A stretch of DNA of 64,000 bases from Nageia nagi (Eukaryota; Pinophyta): assembly GCA_050084985.1 (NCBI GenBank), contig JBITNC010000001.1, positions 145,080,001 to 145,144,000 of the forward strand. Direction: 5' to 3'. Positions 49,445 to 59,928 of the stretch are shown piece by piece. The number at the start of each line of letters is the position of its first letter. The first letter of the stretch is position 1. The position numbers and the translations under genes were made by a program. The notes under the pieces were generated by a model that saw only the letters and a list, made by a program, of their open reading frames with translations, was not told the DNA's origin and did no database searches.

Positions 49445-50250
49445 AAATAAATATTCATTCTTTACCAATGTAAATCATGCTTAAAAATTGAATCTAATGA
49501 CATAAAAATGCTGTGAGCTGAATTTTTAATTCAAGTAGATTCAATTATTCTTTATGATAGAATTTTATCAAATATTTACTTAATTCATAATTCTCGGGGT
49601 ATATTATGATTATAATTTGATATATATTCTATCTTAGATTAAACTTTTATGATAAAACTATCAAATTATTTACTAAAATTCATAATTCCTGTGGGTAATT
49701 TATAAATAATTTGATATTTTATCCTAATTAATAATATAAATATAATAAAAGTTCCTGTGGGATAAAATTTATTATATTAAGTATAATTAATTACAATTAA
49801 TGTCTAATATTCTTTATGTGATCCTAATCAATCATAATATATAATTTTATTTAATTAAAGATGCTATGGCTATTCTCTAATTAATTAAAATTATATGGAT
49901 CATTAGACATTAAATCGCATAAGACTAGCTTAATATTATGAATTACATAATTTTAATTAATACTAACATGTTAATATTAATATAAGCATAAATATTGCAT
50001 AATTAAAACTATAATATTATGCATAACATTTAATTTCATACCTTTTAACTATATATATACTCATCCAAAAATTGCATGTATTAATATAGAGCATAATAAT
50101 CATTCATGCAAACTAAATACGAGCATAAATAAATTTGCACAACAGACATGGCCCAAAAACTCACTTCCCAGACAATCTATAAAAGTGGAAACTATTTGCC
50201 TCTGTTTGTTTTCTTTTTTTTTTGAGACAAAAGAGCAACTCTATGAACCA
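49445..50250 (-). other. AT-rich untranslated leader of the copia element
   Basis: About 0.8 kb between PBS and gag, very AT-rich with taattaatta runs and repeated tcctgtggg(a/t) words near 49690 and 49755. No coding. Confidence 0.6.
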
Positions 50251-50267
50251 AGGCATCTGATACCAAA

Positions 50268-50657
50268 TGAAAGCAAAATGACGATTCTATAATGCGAAAT
50301 AAACACTTTATAAACAAAATCGACAAGTTCGATGCCAAGAAACAGTACCTCCAGCCATTGATGCTCCTCATATTTTGCTGCAGTTTCTCTCTCTGATGTT
50401 TGGCACTTCCAAACTCTACTCCACTCTATTGACTGAAGGGGATTGAGTTAGTGAGTCTGGGGACCAAACACAGTATTTATAGCCGAAGCCTCCGTCAAGT
50501 TTCGATGGCTACATGTCCCATGTCATTTTCAGTTTATCAGAGGCAGTTCCAGCGTTCGACGAACGTGATGAATACCAAGTGGACCACTTCAGGTGCTCCT
50601 AAAATCAAGGGAAGCTGAGACCGTTCTTAGAACCGACTCCGTGAGAAACGATCAACA
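50268..50657 (-). repeat. 5' LTR (390 bp)
   Basis: On the minus strand TGTTGATCGTTTCTCACGG .. GCTTTCA, followed by the PBS. TATA-like GGCTATAAATACTG lies at about 50471-50484. The outer end abuts target copy aattg at 50658-50662. Confidence 0.9.
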
Positions 50658-50825
50658 AATTGTGGGTATGCTGTTGCTGTTGTGATGGTTTTGGAGAGAC
50701 GGTCTTTCTTGTTCTGATCTGATATATCTGTCAGGAAGCGTTTCAGGAGACTTGGCTGCCAACTCCTGCACAATGGGAACTGACAAGCCATCAGTTTGGC
50801 CGGGCATGATCATTGCCTTAAACAT
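50658..50825 (-). pseudogene. 2-oxoglutarate dioxygenase gene 1: first 56 codons of exon 1
   Basis: From ATG at 50825 down to the insertion point. It reads LSVPIVQELAAKSPETLPDR and YIRSEQERP, the N-terminal signature of plant DOXC enzymes, ending S-I-P-T-I just before the D-M-A that resumes at 44720. The start is chosen because the same ATG (M-F-K/N) is shared with gene 2 and because a stop (TGA, 50850-50852) closes the frame upstream. The last five bases (50658-50662) are one copy of the target duplication. Confidence 0.9.
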
Positions 50826-51260
50826 TTTCTCAACTCTCAGAACCACAACTCAGATCCCAGGACTTTAAGATAATCAACAACGGAGGAGTTGTGAAGGAGG
50901 AGAGAAGGCAATGCGGGTTGTTTCTCTGATGTGTTCTTCTGCTTCTCTTTGCTGATGAGTAGGCCCATGCTATGTACTTCCAATACTACGACTTGTCATG
51001 GGAAAAGAAAAAGATATCATAGTGAATGAAGCCTATTCTTTCTTAACCATTCTTCATCTCAACCATTCTTTATTTAGTTCTTCCACAACGAGTGTAGAAA
51101 AGTGAATGGCGCGACGGCAATCGTCTAAGAGTAGGTGAGATTTGACAGGGTATTTCTCAATACTATATCAAGTCAAAGCTGATACAAGAAAAAGTCATCA
51201 TGCTTCGTGAAGTCCATTGCATTCATCTAGTAAACCTTATCCATTCCTTCGAAAAGTTTC
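50826..51260 (-). promoter_or_regulatory. Upstream region of 2OGD gene 1, conserved with gene 2
   Basis: Read on the minus strand, it matches the region before gene 2: atggataaggt.tagatga (51250), tgatatagtattgagaaata, tgtcaaatctcacctactc, ccattcacttttctacactc, gttgtggaagaacta and aagtcgtagtatt.gaa, then the 5' leader with gagaagcagaa and cacatcagagaaac. Such conservation between paralogs fits a shared promoter and leader. The TATA-like element may be gatatagtat (about 51165). Confidence 0.6.
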
Positions 51261-51567
51261 CTTCCACTAACAAAATAATTCTATTTTTGTTATGGTACAT
51301 AATTCAACAAATTAATTGTCATCACGAGGGTTCAAATTTGACCTTTGCCCCTGTAGGTGGACATATGTTTTTAGGACGGTCTTAATATTGTAATGTTCAT
51401 CAATATACATATAAAGTTTTTTATTTCTTCCAAATACATTATTAATATAATAAATTTATCTCTTGTATGGATTAAATATAAATGTTTTTAATTATATATA
51501 AATATTTTTTAATAAAATATTTTAATGAATATCAATATCATAGATGAATATTTTACAAATAAATAAA

Positions 51568-51770
51568 TTTATGATTTTTTTACTATTATTAATGTATTTT
51601 ATATATTTCCTTTCAATTAATAATATATTCTATTATTTTTTGAAATTTATTATTATTTCTTTATACATCATTCAATTATCTATTTTTTTCACATATTTAT
51701 TTTTTAAGTTAAACTATCTCATATCTTTCAACTAGTTACCAATCATATTTTATTTCACATATTTATTTTT
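51568..51770 (+). repeat. About 195-bp direct repeat, copy 1
   Basis: atatatttcctttcaattaa .. gttaaactatctcatatctt followed by tcaactagtta. Copy 2 at 52850-53040 is in the same orientation, with about 1.1 kb between. Confidence 0.7.
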
Positions 51771-51799
51771 TAAGTGTTTCTAGTACCTCTTTTATTTGT

Positions 51800-52680
51800 T
51801 CTGTATTTCTTTTTTACACCTCTATTGCATCGGTTAATGTGGGATGAATGGCTTGTTTGAGAAAATGCCATTCACATTTACCCATATTCTCAAGGTTTTG
51901 TAGTTTTGACACTTGCTCCTTGAATACTTTGTTTTCCCTTTCCATCCTCTGAATTGTGTTTATGACCTCTACTACTTTAGCATCGTTTAGCTTCTCCCTC
52001 CTTTCCATATTGCCAAGTTTCTTTTTCATCTACATTAGCTTTTGTATATAAATTCTTAGTATTCATATGAGTGGTGTGATTGAGGGACTGTAATTTTCTT
52101 CCATGCCTAAAGACTCATTTTGCTAAGCTCTATTTCCCCTATTAATTATTTTCTTACTTTGGTTTCTGGTTTTCTTCTTCTTGCTTGTTACTTTTTTAAT
52201 ACTCTCTTGTGCCTTGATTTTGCCTTGAACTCCCTAATGTCGATTAGTATCTTTGGTTGATCTTTATTCTTTATTATTCTTTGTTGTTATTTCCTGATTA
52301 GTCTTTTTCAATGTTGTTGTCTTTTCTTAAGCTTGTCGATGTCGTATTATCCTCTAGTACTATTTTGCATTTACATATATTGGTTTTATCAGTGCTTTTG
52401 TAAGTGTCTTAGTTGATATTATTATTTTTTGTTGTGTTGCATGTGGTATTAGTTTCAATAATCCTTATTTCTCTAGGATTTTCACTTTTTGTTCTAGGGT
52501 GTCCACTTGTTGTTCTAAAGTATATACTTATTTTGTCAATTTTTGTTTTTCCTCTTTCATTTTCAAACTTCCTTGTACTATTAAAATGATATGTTCTTAT
52601 TGATGTTTGTGTATGCAACAATCTTGCTTAACAACAATCTATTGTTTTATTTGAAAGTGTTGGGTTATGTGCTTACTCGA
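51800..52680 (-). pseudogene. Coiled-coil coding remnant of unknown family
   Basis: The minus frame 52029-51814 is rich in heptads (NMERREKLNDAKVVEVINTI, QRMERENKVFKEQVSKLQNL) and ends near CEWHFLKQAIHPTLTDAIEV. Further upstream (52680-52360) broken frames read TLEQQVDTLEQKVKILEK. The two coiled-coil blocks suggest one decayed protein, perhaps a gag-like or structural protein. I cannot name it. It lies between two direct repeats in the spacer of the 2OGD pair. Confidence 0.35.
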
Positions 52681-52849
52681 CCTCCCAAACGAGATCCATC
52701 GCTTTCAAATTCCATCGCTCGTATTTTACTCCTCACATGAAACTAATGCCTTCAGCTCAACACCTAGCTCCGTTTGTATTCAACAGTTCCTCTTACCTAT
52801 GACCTCTAGCTCCACTCTACTTATATGTGAAGATGATAATAATTTTTTT

Positions 52850-53040
52850 TATTTAGATTTTTAATATTTAATATATTTCATTTCAATTAATAAATATTCT
52901 AGTATATTTTTTTGGAATATTATTATTATTTCTTGTACATTCATCATTTAATTATTTTTTTTATAAATTTATTTTTTTAAGTTAAACTATCTCATATCTT
53001 TCAACTAGTTACTAAACATATTTTACATAATTTGTTTTTC
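52850..53040 (+). repeat. About 195-bp direct repeat, copy 2
   Basis: Same order of blocks as 51568-51770, including gttaaactatctcatatctt. Substitutions and small indels separate the copies. Confidence 0.7.
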
Positions 53041-53539
53041 AATAAATCATAAAATATTAAATCCTAAGGTAAGTGAACACTTCGAGGGGGTTTGTACATG
53101 GAGTAGAAAAGATTAAGGTAGATCCACTCTATGTATCTCTAAACACTATCTGATATTAGTAAGATAAAAATATTATATTATTAATATACTACTATTTTAT
53201 TCATAAATCTTCTCTTTCGTTTTTTGTCTTGTAAATCATCTTCACAAAGAGTGATAAATGGGACCTTGTAGCGTAGACATGTATCTCAATCAACTAGAAA
53301 TGGAACGCTTTGTACAACATGGGCACAAGAGATGCCGATGAGCATTAATTGGTTGAATTATAGTATAATAAAATAATACTAATTCAAAAGTGGATGGATT
53401 TGAAAGGAAGATCGAAAATTGTCAATTATTTTGTCCAAGGAAGGAATAGATTAATGTCGAAGGATTAAATAAGAGTCGTTGAGATAAAGAATTCTAAAAT
53501 AAAGAATGGACTTCATTAAGTATGTTGTCTCTTTCTTGC

Positions 53540-53880
53540 ATCAGCTATGGCGTGGCAATTCATAGTACTGAGAAATAAGCTCTCAAATCTCACCTACTCA
53601 GGCCGTCCCTTCCTTAGACAACGCCCTCGCACCATTCACTTTTCTACGCTCGTTGTGGAAGAACTAAAAACGAATGGAAGGAATAGATTACAGTCAAAGG
53701 TATGGATAAGGTCTAGATGAAGATAATGGACTTGGCGTGATATAATATTGAGAAATACCCTCTCAAATCTCTTCTACTAAAGCCGCCCATCCCTTAGACG
53801 AATGCACCATTCACAATATGCTGTCGTTGTGGAAGAAATAATATCTTCATTAAGAAAGATATCTTTTTCTTATGTCAGCT
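53540..53880 (+). promoter_or_regulatory. Upstream region of 2OGD gene 2 with a 180-bp tandem duplication
   Basis: Two copies of the block gagaaata..ctctcaaatctc..tac lie at 53570 and 53750, each followed by accattcac and cg(c/t)tcgttgtggaagaa. Gene 1 has a single copy. A TATA-like gatataatattg (about 53738) lies in the second copy. The leader from aagtcgtagtatta (about 53890) to the ATG at 54040 matches gene 1. Confidence 0.55.
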
Positions 53881-54039
53881 TTCTCATTGCAAGTCGTAGT
53901 ATTAGAAATACATAGACTGGGCCTACTCGTCAATAAAGAGAAGCAGAAAAAACACATCAGAGAAACTACCCGCATTGCCTTCTCTTCTTCTTCACAACTC
54001 CCTTGTTCTCGGTTATCTCCAAGTCCTAGGATTCAGAAA

Positions 54040-55448
54040 ATGTTTAATACAGTCAACACATTGGGCCAAACTGATGGAAAGCAGGAAGGCTTCTCAGTTC
54101 CCATTGTGCAGGAGTTGGCAGCCATGTCTCTCAATACGCTCCCTGACAGATATATGAGATCGGAACAAGAGAGACCATTTCTCCAAAACAATCATCGCCA
54201 CAACAGAGGTAGCAGAATACCCACAATTGACATGGCCAGCTTCCTGGATGATAATAGCCAACAAAATGAGATGAAGAAATTGGCATTTGCCTGCCAAGAA
54301 TGGGGCTTCTTCCAGGTAAATCACTTCCTCCTCAGTAGTTATCTTCTTTGGTTTCCTTGTTGCATAATTTGATGATTTCTTTTTGATGGTGTAAAGGTTG
54401 TAAATCATGGGATATCTGAGTCTCTGATGAAACGAATGAAGGAAGTGGTGAGGGAGTTTTTTCTTCTTCCATTAGGAGAAAGGCTGAAGTGTGCATTGCA
54501 GGGGCGTGATGGCTATGGACAGGCCTTCGTTGCTTCAGACGACCAAAAATTAGATTGGTCAGATATCATGCTTTTGTCTACTCATCCTCCGCAAGACAGG
54601 AACATGGCCGTATGGCCAACCAAACCAGCTGATTTCAGTCAACTTTCAAGCTTTCTAAGCCCATTTATTTTACTTCTACAATAACAAAATTGCTAGAGAA
54701 AACTGCAAAGCTTGAGGAAGCTGCAGCTCCACAGATCCATCTCCATCTCTGTGCCACTAACTTTATTTGTTTCTGTCGCAGAGAGACTGTTGAGCAGTAT
54801 TCTGCTGAGATCCAGAGGCTTGGGGAAACGCTCCTACGTCTATTGGCAGAGAGTCTGGGATTACAGCCAGAGCGATTTATTGACATGTTTGAACAAGTAG
54901 CGCAACGTATGAGAATGAATTACTACCCGCCTTGCCCTGACCCAGATCTGGCATTAGGGTTAAGTCATCACTCCGACGCAAGCGTCATCACCATTTTACT
55001 GCAGGAGGATGAAAAAGTAGGCCTACAAATCCGCAATGGGGGAGAATGGATATTTGTGCATCCGATTCGTAATGCCCTTCTCATCAACATCGGAGATATG
55101 ATTGAGGTTCGTAAGCATAATGCTCCCCACAAAACATGGTAGGTATATATATATAAAGAGGTTCTGCCATTGATTTTGTTTGAGTTTATTGAAGGTGATT
55201 AGCAACGGAAGGTATAAGAGCATCGAACATAGAGCTCTTACGACCAAAGACAAAGATCGGATATCCATTGCAACGTTTGTAGTCTTCACGGAGAAGTCAT
55301 GGTTGGGCCAGCGGCAGAACTGATTGACGAGATGCATCCATGTGAGTACAGACACTTCAAGCATCTGGACTACATGCGCAATTACGCTGCAGCTAAACTA
55401 GATGGAAAGAAGGCTATTCAATTTGCAAAAATTAATGCTTCTGAATGA
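54040..55448 (+). pseudogene. 2-oxoglutarate/Fe(II) dioxygenase gene 2, frameshifted paralog
   Basis: Same plan as gene 1: exon 1 54040-54315, exon 2 54397-54638, exon 3 54782-55106, exon 4 from 55195. Exon 1 (92 codons) is intact with VPIVQELAAMSLNTLPDRYM and IPTIDMASFLDD. Iron ligands are H236 and D238 (HHSDAS) and H293 (EHRAL), with DRIS for 2-oxoglutarate. Two lesions are visible. The intron 2 donor after GATTTCAG is TC instead of GT/GC; reading through gives a stop within about 45 bases. Also, one base is lost near 55280-55297 in exon 4, so the frame ends at TGA 55321-55323, about 40 residues short of the homologous stop at 55446-55448. The truncated product would keep the ligands. Probably a recent pseudogene, although cryptic splicing cannot be excluded. 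A longer in-frame start (ATG 53872) is disfavoured because gene 1's leader is closed. Confidence 0.85.
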
Positions 55449-55449
55449 T

Positions 55450-55995
55450 GGTTTATGATTCGTACAGCATATTTGTTAGGGGATTGATTTGCTTTCATTT
55501 GCTGTCATAATCAAATAAGTATATAAAAACTAAACTGTAATCAAAATTGGATACAAAATCTGCATAATACAAAGGATTTGTGAGGTGTTCAATTATAATT
55601 AAACTTATTATCCAACAATTTTCGTTTTGTTTTTGTTAGACACATTGTAAAAATAAATCGATGGAATTCATGGGAGTATTATATTATATGTTGTTGTTTT
55701 CCAACAGTTTCATGGTTTTAATAATTGATTTGTGTGATTGGATTATCAGCTATACCAATTTCAACATAGTCACATGTTTATTTGTTATTCTTAATTATAA
55801 AACTATTCAAATACTTATCATTAATATTTAAGTGAGGAAGGAAATATAATTCTCATATCTAAACTTGTGGTATTGAGAAAGTTCTGGAGAGTGTCGAGCT
55901 TTACATGCATGAGAATATAGGGTTTCCCCTTCTATGTCATACCATTACCCTTAGTTTAGTATGCAGGATAGCATTTATTACAATCCTCATAGATC
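55450..55995. other. 3' flank of 2OGD gene 2
   Basis: AT-rich, no gene. Aataaa-like words near 55650 could serve polyadenylation of gene 2. Confidence 0.35.
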
Positions 55996-55999
55996 TTTT

Positions 56000-58020
56000 T
56001 TAATGTCCCCCTCTCCTTTCACAGCTTCATCTAAAGTTGGTGGCAAGAGAAATGGCTCCCCTCCAAACAAGAAGCCACGAAAATTCATCTCTAAGGTGTT
56101 TGTCAACATATTCTAAACTGACTTTATTATTTTGTTGCTTGAGTTCAATCAGGCTTGTTCAAGGCTTAAGAATAATACCCTCATTGGGTATTTCCTAGGC
56201 CATATCCCACATGATTCTATTCTTAGGACATGGATAGACTCATATTGGAATCCCTATGGTATCCAATTTAAACATGTTCAAAACTTAGGTTTTTTCATTT
56301 TCATTTTGTATCCCCTGAACATGTGCAAAAAGGTGATGAGTAAATGGCCTAGTTATATTCACCAAACTATGATCCTTTTCCAACACTAGAATAAGGATTT
56401 CTCGTTTAAGAATATCGCATCTTCATAGGTCCCATTGTGGGTAGAATTCCCTAACCTCATGTTAGTTCTTTGGCCCTTTATGCGATATTTTGTTAACCTT
56501 CTTGGTTCCTTTGTTTATAATGAACTTGCTCATTTTCTTTTACCTTGACCATCTCGACGTATTGGTATTCGAGTAGATATGGCCAAGTTTTTGAAAGAGT
56601 ACATCAAGATTCAAGTGGGTGCTACTCGCGTCCACCAGAGGGTGTTGTATGTTAATCTCCCCAACACTTATTTCAGATGTTAGTCTTCATCACACTGAAT
56701 TCATGAGTGCCCCTTGATGGCAGATAAATTTAAGGCCAAAGTAGTAGTGGTGGCTTCCAAGGTTTCTATACCTAGCACACCTGTAACTCCCCTCATAAAA
56801 AAGTAGGGAGAATGGGTGGATGTTACCTCTAAAAAAGGAAAGGGTAATAAGTCTCAACCTATTGCCTCGAGTTCAAGCCAATCTTCAAAGATATATGCAT
56901 AACTGACTATAGTGACCCCTCCCATGCAGATGCAAGTTGAAACCTAAGTTCTTACCATACTCTCTTCAAGTGATAGCGATAAGGAGTTCTAGGACAAGGT
57001 GAATCTCCCTATGATTTCCTCTATTATTTGGCACCTAAAGGTAGTTGATAAAGGTTACTCCTGAGGATCAAGTTAGCGGTTTCGTAGCCCCTCTTCTAGG
57101 GATAATTATGCTGACTTTGATAAGAAGCATCACACAACCATTCAGTCAAATTTTCATATGACTAACTCCTTCCTCTTACTTTAACAAGAGGGTGGCGATG
57201 TTATTGGTGATATGCATTGCAACCCGTCCAAATGAATTTTTCCTCCTGGAATGTTAGAGGACTGACGGAACTAGTCAGAAGGTATTTGGTTTGGAAAGAA
57301 TTTAATACTTTCTCAAGCCTTTATGGTAATCTTGATTTTGTTTATTTACAAGAAGTTAAAGATATGAAGTTCACTTTACAATCTTCTTCCTCTATATTTT
57401 TACCTAACCATCAAATGTATGCCACCCTCATAGAAGAGGAGGAATTATCATTCTACTCAACAAATAATGGAATGATAGTTTAGTTTCATGGGGAATGGAC
57501 CCTTCCAATCATGTAATCTAGGTTTTACTTGAAATAGGTAGCTTCTCTTTTAAAATTATCAATGTTTATGGTCCCACAAAGGTTGTTGAAAGATATGCAC
57601 TTTGGAAATTGGGTGTGTTGTTCTTACCTCCAACTGTTTAGCTTATGTGTACATACTTTAACTTGGTGAAAAAAATCAGATAACCTAAGTCTGACTCCTA
57701 ATAGGTGGGCCTCTTGAGAGCGACATGCTTGATATTTAATGAAAATTAAGCTAGGGATTTTTTCTCCTAATGGTTGCTTTTCTTTGGATCTTTTTCTTGA
57801 GCATTTATGGTACTTTTGGTCCAACTTTCAAGTGGGTGATGCTAAAGTTTCAAAATGGCTTGACTAAGCCATGCTTTCAAGCCAACAAGAAATTTTCTTT
57901 TTTAGAAGGGCTACCTCTTTTCCATTTGTATAAATTATACCTAGTCCAACAACTTGGGATTATTTACCCATAATACTTACTATTAATATTACCTGTACCA
58001 CGAATCAGATTTTCAAATCT
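56000..58020 (+). pseudogene. LINE ORF1 and endonuclease remnant
   Basis: Plus strand. 56132-56389 (LLEFNQACSRLKNNTLIGYF) and about 56440-56700 (PLWVEFPNLMLVLWPFMRYF; RIGIRVDMAKFLKEYI) follow the DUF4283 pattern of plant LINE ORF1. They end in VLYVNLPNTYFRC, the start of the zinc knuckle. At 57217-57480 the endonuclease/exonuclease/phosphatase domain opens with FSSWNVRGLTELVRRYL and DFVYLQEVKDMKF (catalytic N and E positions). Scraps continue to about 57870 (INVYGPTK; WSNFQVGDAKV). RT is missing, because the sequence is interrupted by the 3' LTR at 58028. Stops throughout. Confidence 0.72.
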
Positions 58021-58027
58021 CAATTCT

Positions 58028-58499
58028 TGAAGGAACTAACACTAATAAGATAATTTCTAACCAACCAAGATCACATGAAAACTCACAAAGCAATCTCACA
58101 ACATAAGATGTAAGTGGTTCCTCCAACTAAGAGTACATCCACTAACTAGATCTTTACTTCAATCACAAATAAAACTCTCTTACAATCCTCCCAATCTTTT
58201 TTCTTAACCACTATCCTATAGCATAACTTTACTTCACAATTGGTATGTAATCACAAAGAGGGAGCCTTTTATTTATAGGCCAAAATCTCTTTTTGGATCA
58301 CTCTTTTATCCAATGTACAAAAGTATGACATGCACATCCTTTTACCCAAGGGGCATGCTCATGACATGGAGTGTAGGATAAGTTACATTATCATATTCAT
58401 TTAAATACTTAAGGTATCGAATGATACCCTTAAGTATTAGTGAACTTACATAGAAGATTTAATATAAACCTTTATAATAATGCATTATACATTCCAACA
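58028..58499 (-). repeat. 3' LTR of the second copia element (472 bp)
   Basis: On the minus strand TGTTGGAATGTATAATGCAT .. TTCCTTCA, with the ccccttgggtaaaagg block and a TATA-like CCTATAAATAAAAGG at about 58267-58281. Clearly related to the palindrome LTRs at 26.6-27.6 kb. Confidence 0.82.
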
Positions 58500-59199
58500 C
58501 TCCCTCTTAATGCAATATTAGGATAGAGCGAGTAAGAGAAAAGAAAAAAAATAAAAGAGTTCTCCTCCAAACAGATACAACAGAGATGAGAACTTTTTAC
58601 ATATTTGTGAAGTAAAAAAGATCTAGTTTGAGACTTACTACTTTGCCAAATACAAGCATTAACCATAACTATTTTCAATGTACATCAACTAGTCATTCAA
58701 CTGAAAGTCATGAAAAGTCTCCAAGAGCCTGCATACCTGAGGTAAGTAACCTGCAATCTTAAAGGAACCTGCAAGTCATAAGCAGTTCAAATAACAAGAT
58801 CAATTAGATGCATTATATTCATATCAACAAGGATAGATGAATCACACAAATGCCATCATAAACTGATCAATGATGCACTATAAGTCATCACAAAGATGCT
58901 ATGCCAAAAACTTATAGTCACCTATTGTATATAAAACATATGTTGATTATCATTACAAAATAGAGCATGCACATACGAGTTTCTCATATATGGATAACTG
59001 AATAGTGCCAAAAAACACATAAGAGTTCTTCACACATGGATAATTGAATAATGTTAGATTGACCAATTTGTGCAATAATTTTCTCATGTAGAGAGAACAT
59101 ACCATGAAGGTGTACAATAAAATCAACACTATATAGCATAAAATCCTCCTAAGAATGAAGTTATCATCACAAATATGAATTCAACATAATAATTCAAAT

Positions 59200-59880
59200 T
59201 TCATTCCCCTTTGAGGGTAACTTCACCAACCCGATTGCATCTTTAAGCTTATAGAATTGAGCTTCCAAAAGGGGCTTGGTGAACAAATCAATGAAGTTCA
59301 AGGTGGATGGATAATACTCCAAGTGTATGATGCCATCAAGAACCTTCTTCTTGATAAAATGGATTGGATTCCTACATGTTTTGTTCTCTGATGGAACATA
59401 AAAATTTTAACCAAATAAATAATCAATTGATTATTTGAAGAAATTAAAGATGAGCCACTTTGCTCATATTTAATTTCTTTTAGAAGATTTTTTAGCCAAA
59501 TGGCTTCCTAGGTTGCAACAAACATGACATGATATTTGACTTTTATGGTGGAAAGAGAAATAGTAGGCTGCTTCTTGAAAGCCTAAGAGATAGCATCTGA
59601 ACCAATGCTAAACACATATGTAAAGGTTGACTTCCTGTCATCTCTATCTCCTCCATAGTTAGAATCTGAGAATCTAGAGAGAATAAATGATGGTAATTTT
59701 GAATACTTAAGAGCAAGATCCTTAATCCTTGCAACATACCTCAAGATTTACTTAACATTGAGATATTCAACATAAGATTTCTGCATGAATCATGCCATCA
59801 GATTCATTGCAAAGGTAATATCTAACCTAGATATAATCAAATATAAAAGACTATCAATTAATTACCTGTAAGCTATAGCA
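59200..59880 (-). pseudogene. pol: Copia-2 RNase H
   Basis: Broken frames give LRYVARIKDLALKYS, SRFSDSNYGGDRDDRKSTFT and SDAISWAFKKQPTISLSTIK, with the acidic D of SDSNY. The C-terminal end runs into GEVT-type sequence (gttggtgaagttaccctcaa on the minus strand) at about 59205. Confidence 0.75.
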
Positions 59881-59928
59881 TCAACTAACTGAGAGTTGAA
59901 GCTTAAAGAATAGTGATTCTAGGAGAGA

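Larger units (their letters stand above)
44726..50657 (-). mobile_element. Ty1/copia element inserted in 2OGD exon 1, minus strand
   Basis: 5,932 bp, with 3' LTR 44726-45042 and 5' LTR 50268-50657. The PBS TTTGGTATCAGATGCC is on the minus strand directly inside the 5' LTR (about 50252-50267), and AAGTGCGAGAA precedes the 3' LTR as purine tract (45043-45053). The order gag, zinc knuckle, protease, integrase, RT, RNase H is that of copia. The polyprotein is broken by several frameshifts and stops. The LTRs are close apart from an 85-bp deletion and small indels, so the insertion is younger than the other elements in this window. It lies in the same orientation as the gene it splits. Confidence 0.93.

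Noticed and set aside
51544-51735. Hydrophobic plus frame suggesting a small membrane protein
   Set aside because: Extremely AT-rich sequence within a direct repeat. The F/I/Y/L composition is explained by base composition and copy 2 does not keep the frame.
53872-54039. Longer N-terminus for 2OGD gene 2 from ATG 53872
   Set aside because: In frame, but the equivalent leader in gene 1 is closed by a stop at 50850-50852. The conserved enzyme start is the ATG at 54040, so this is read as 5' leader.
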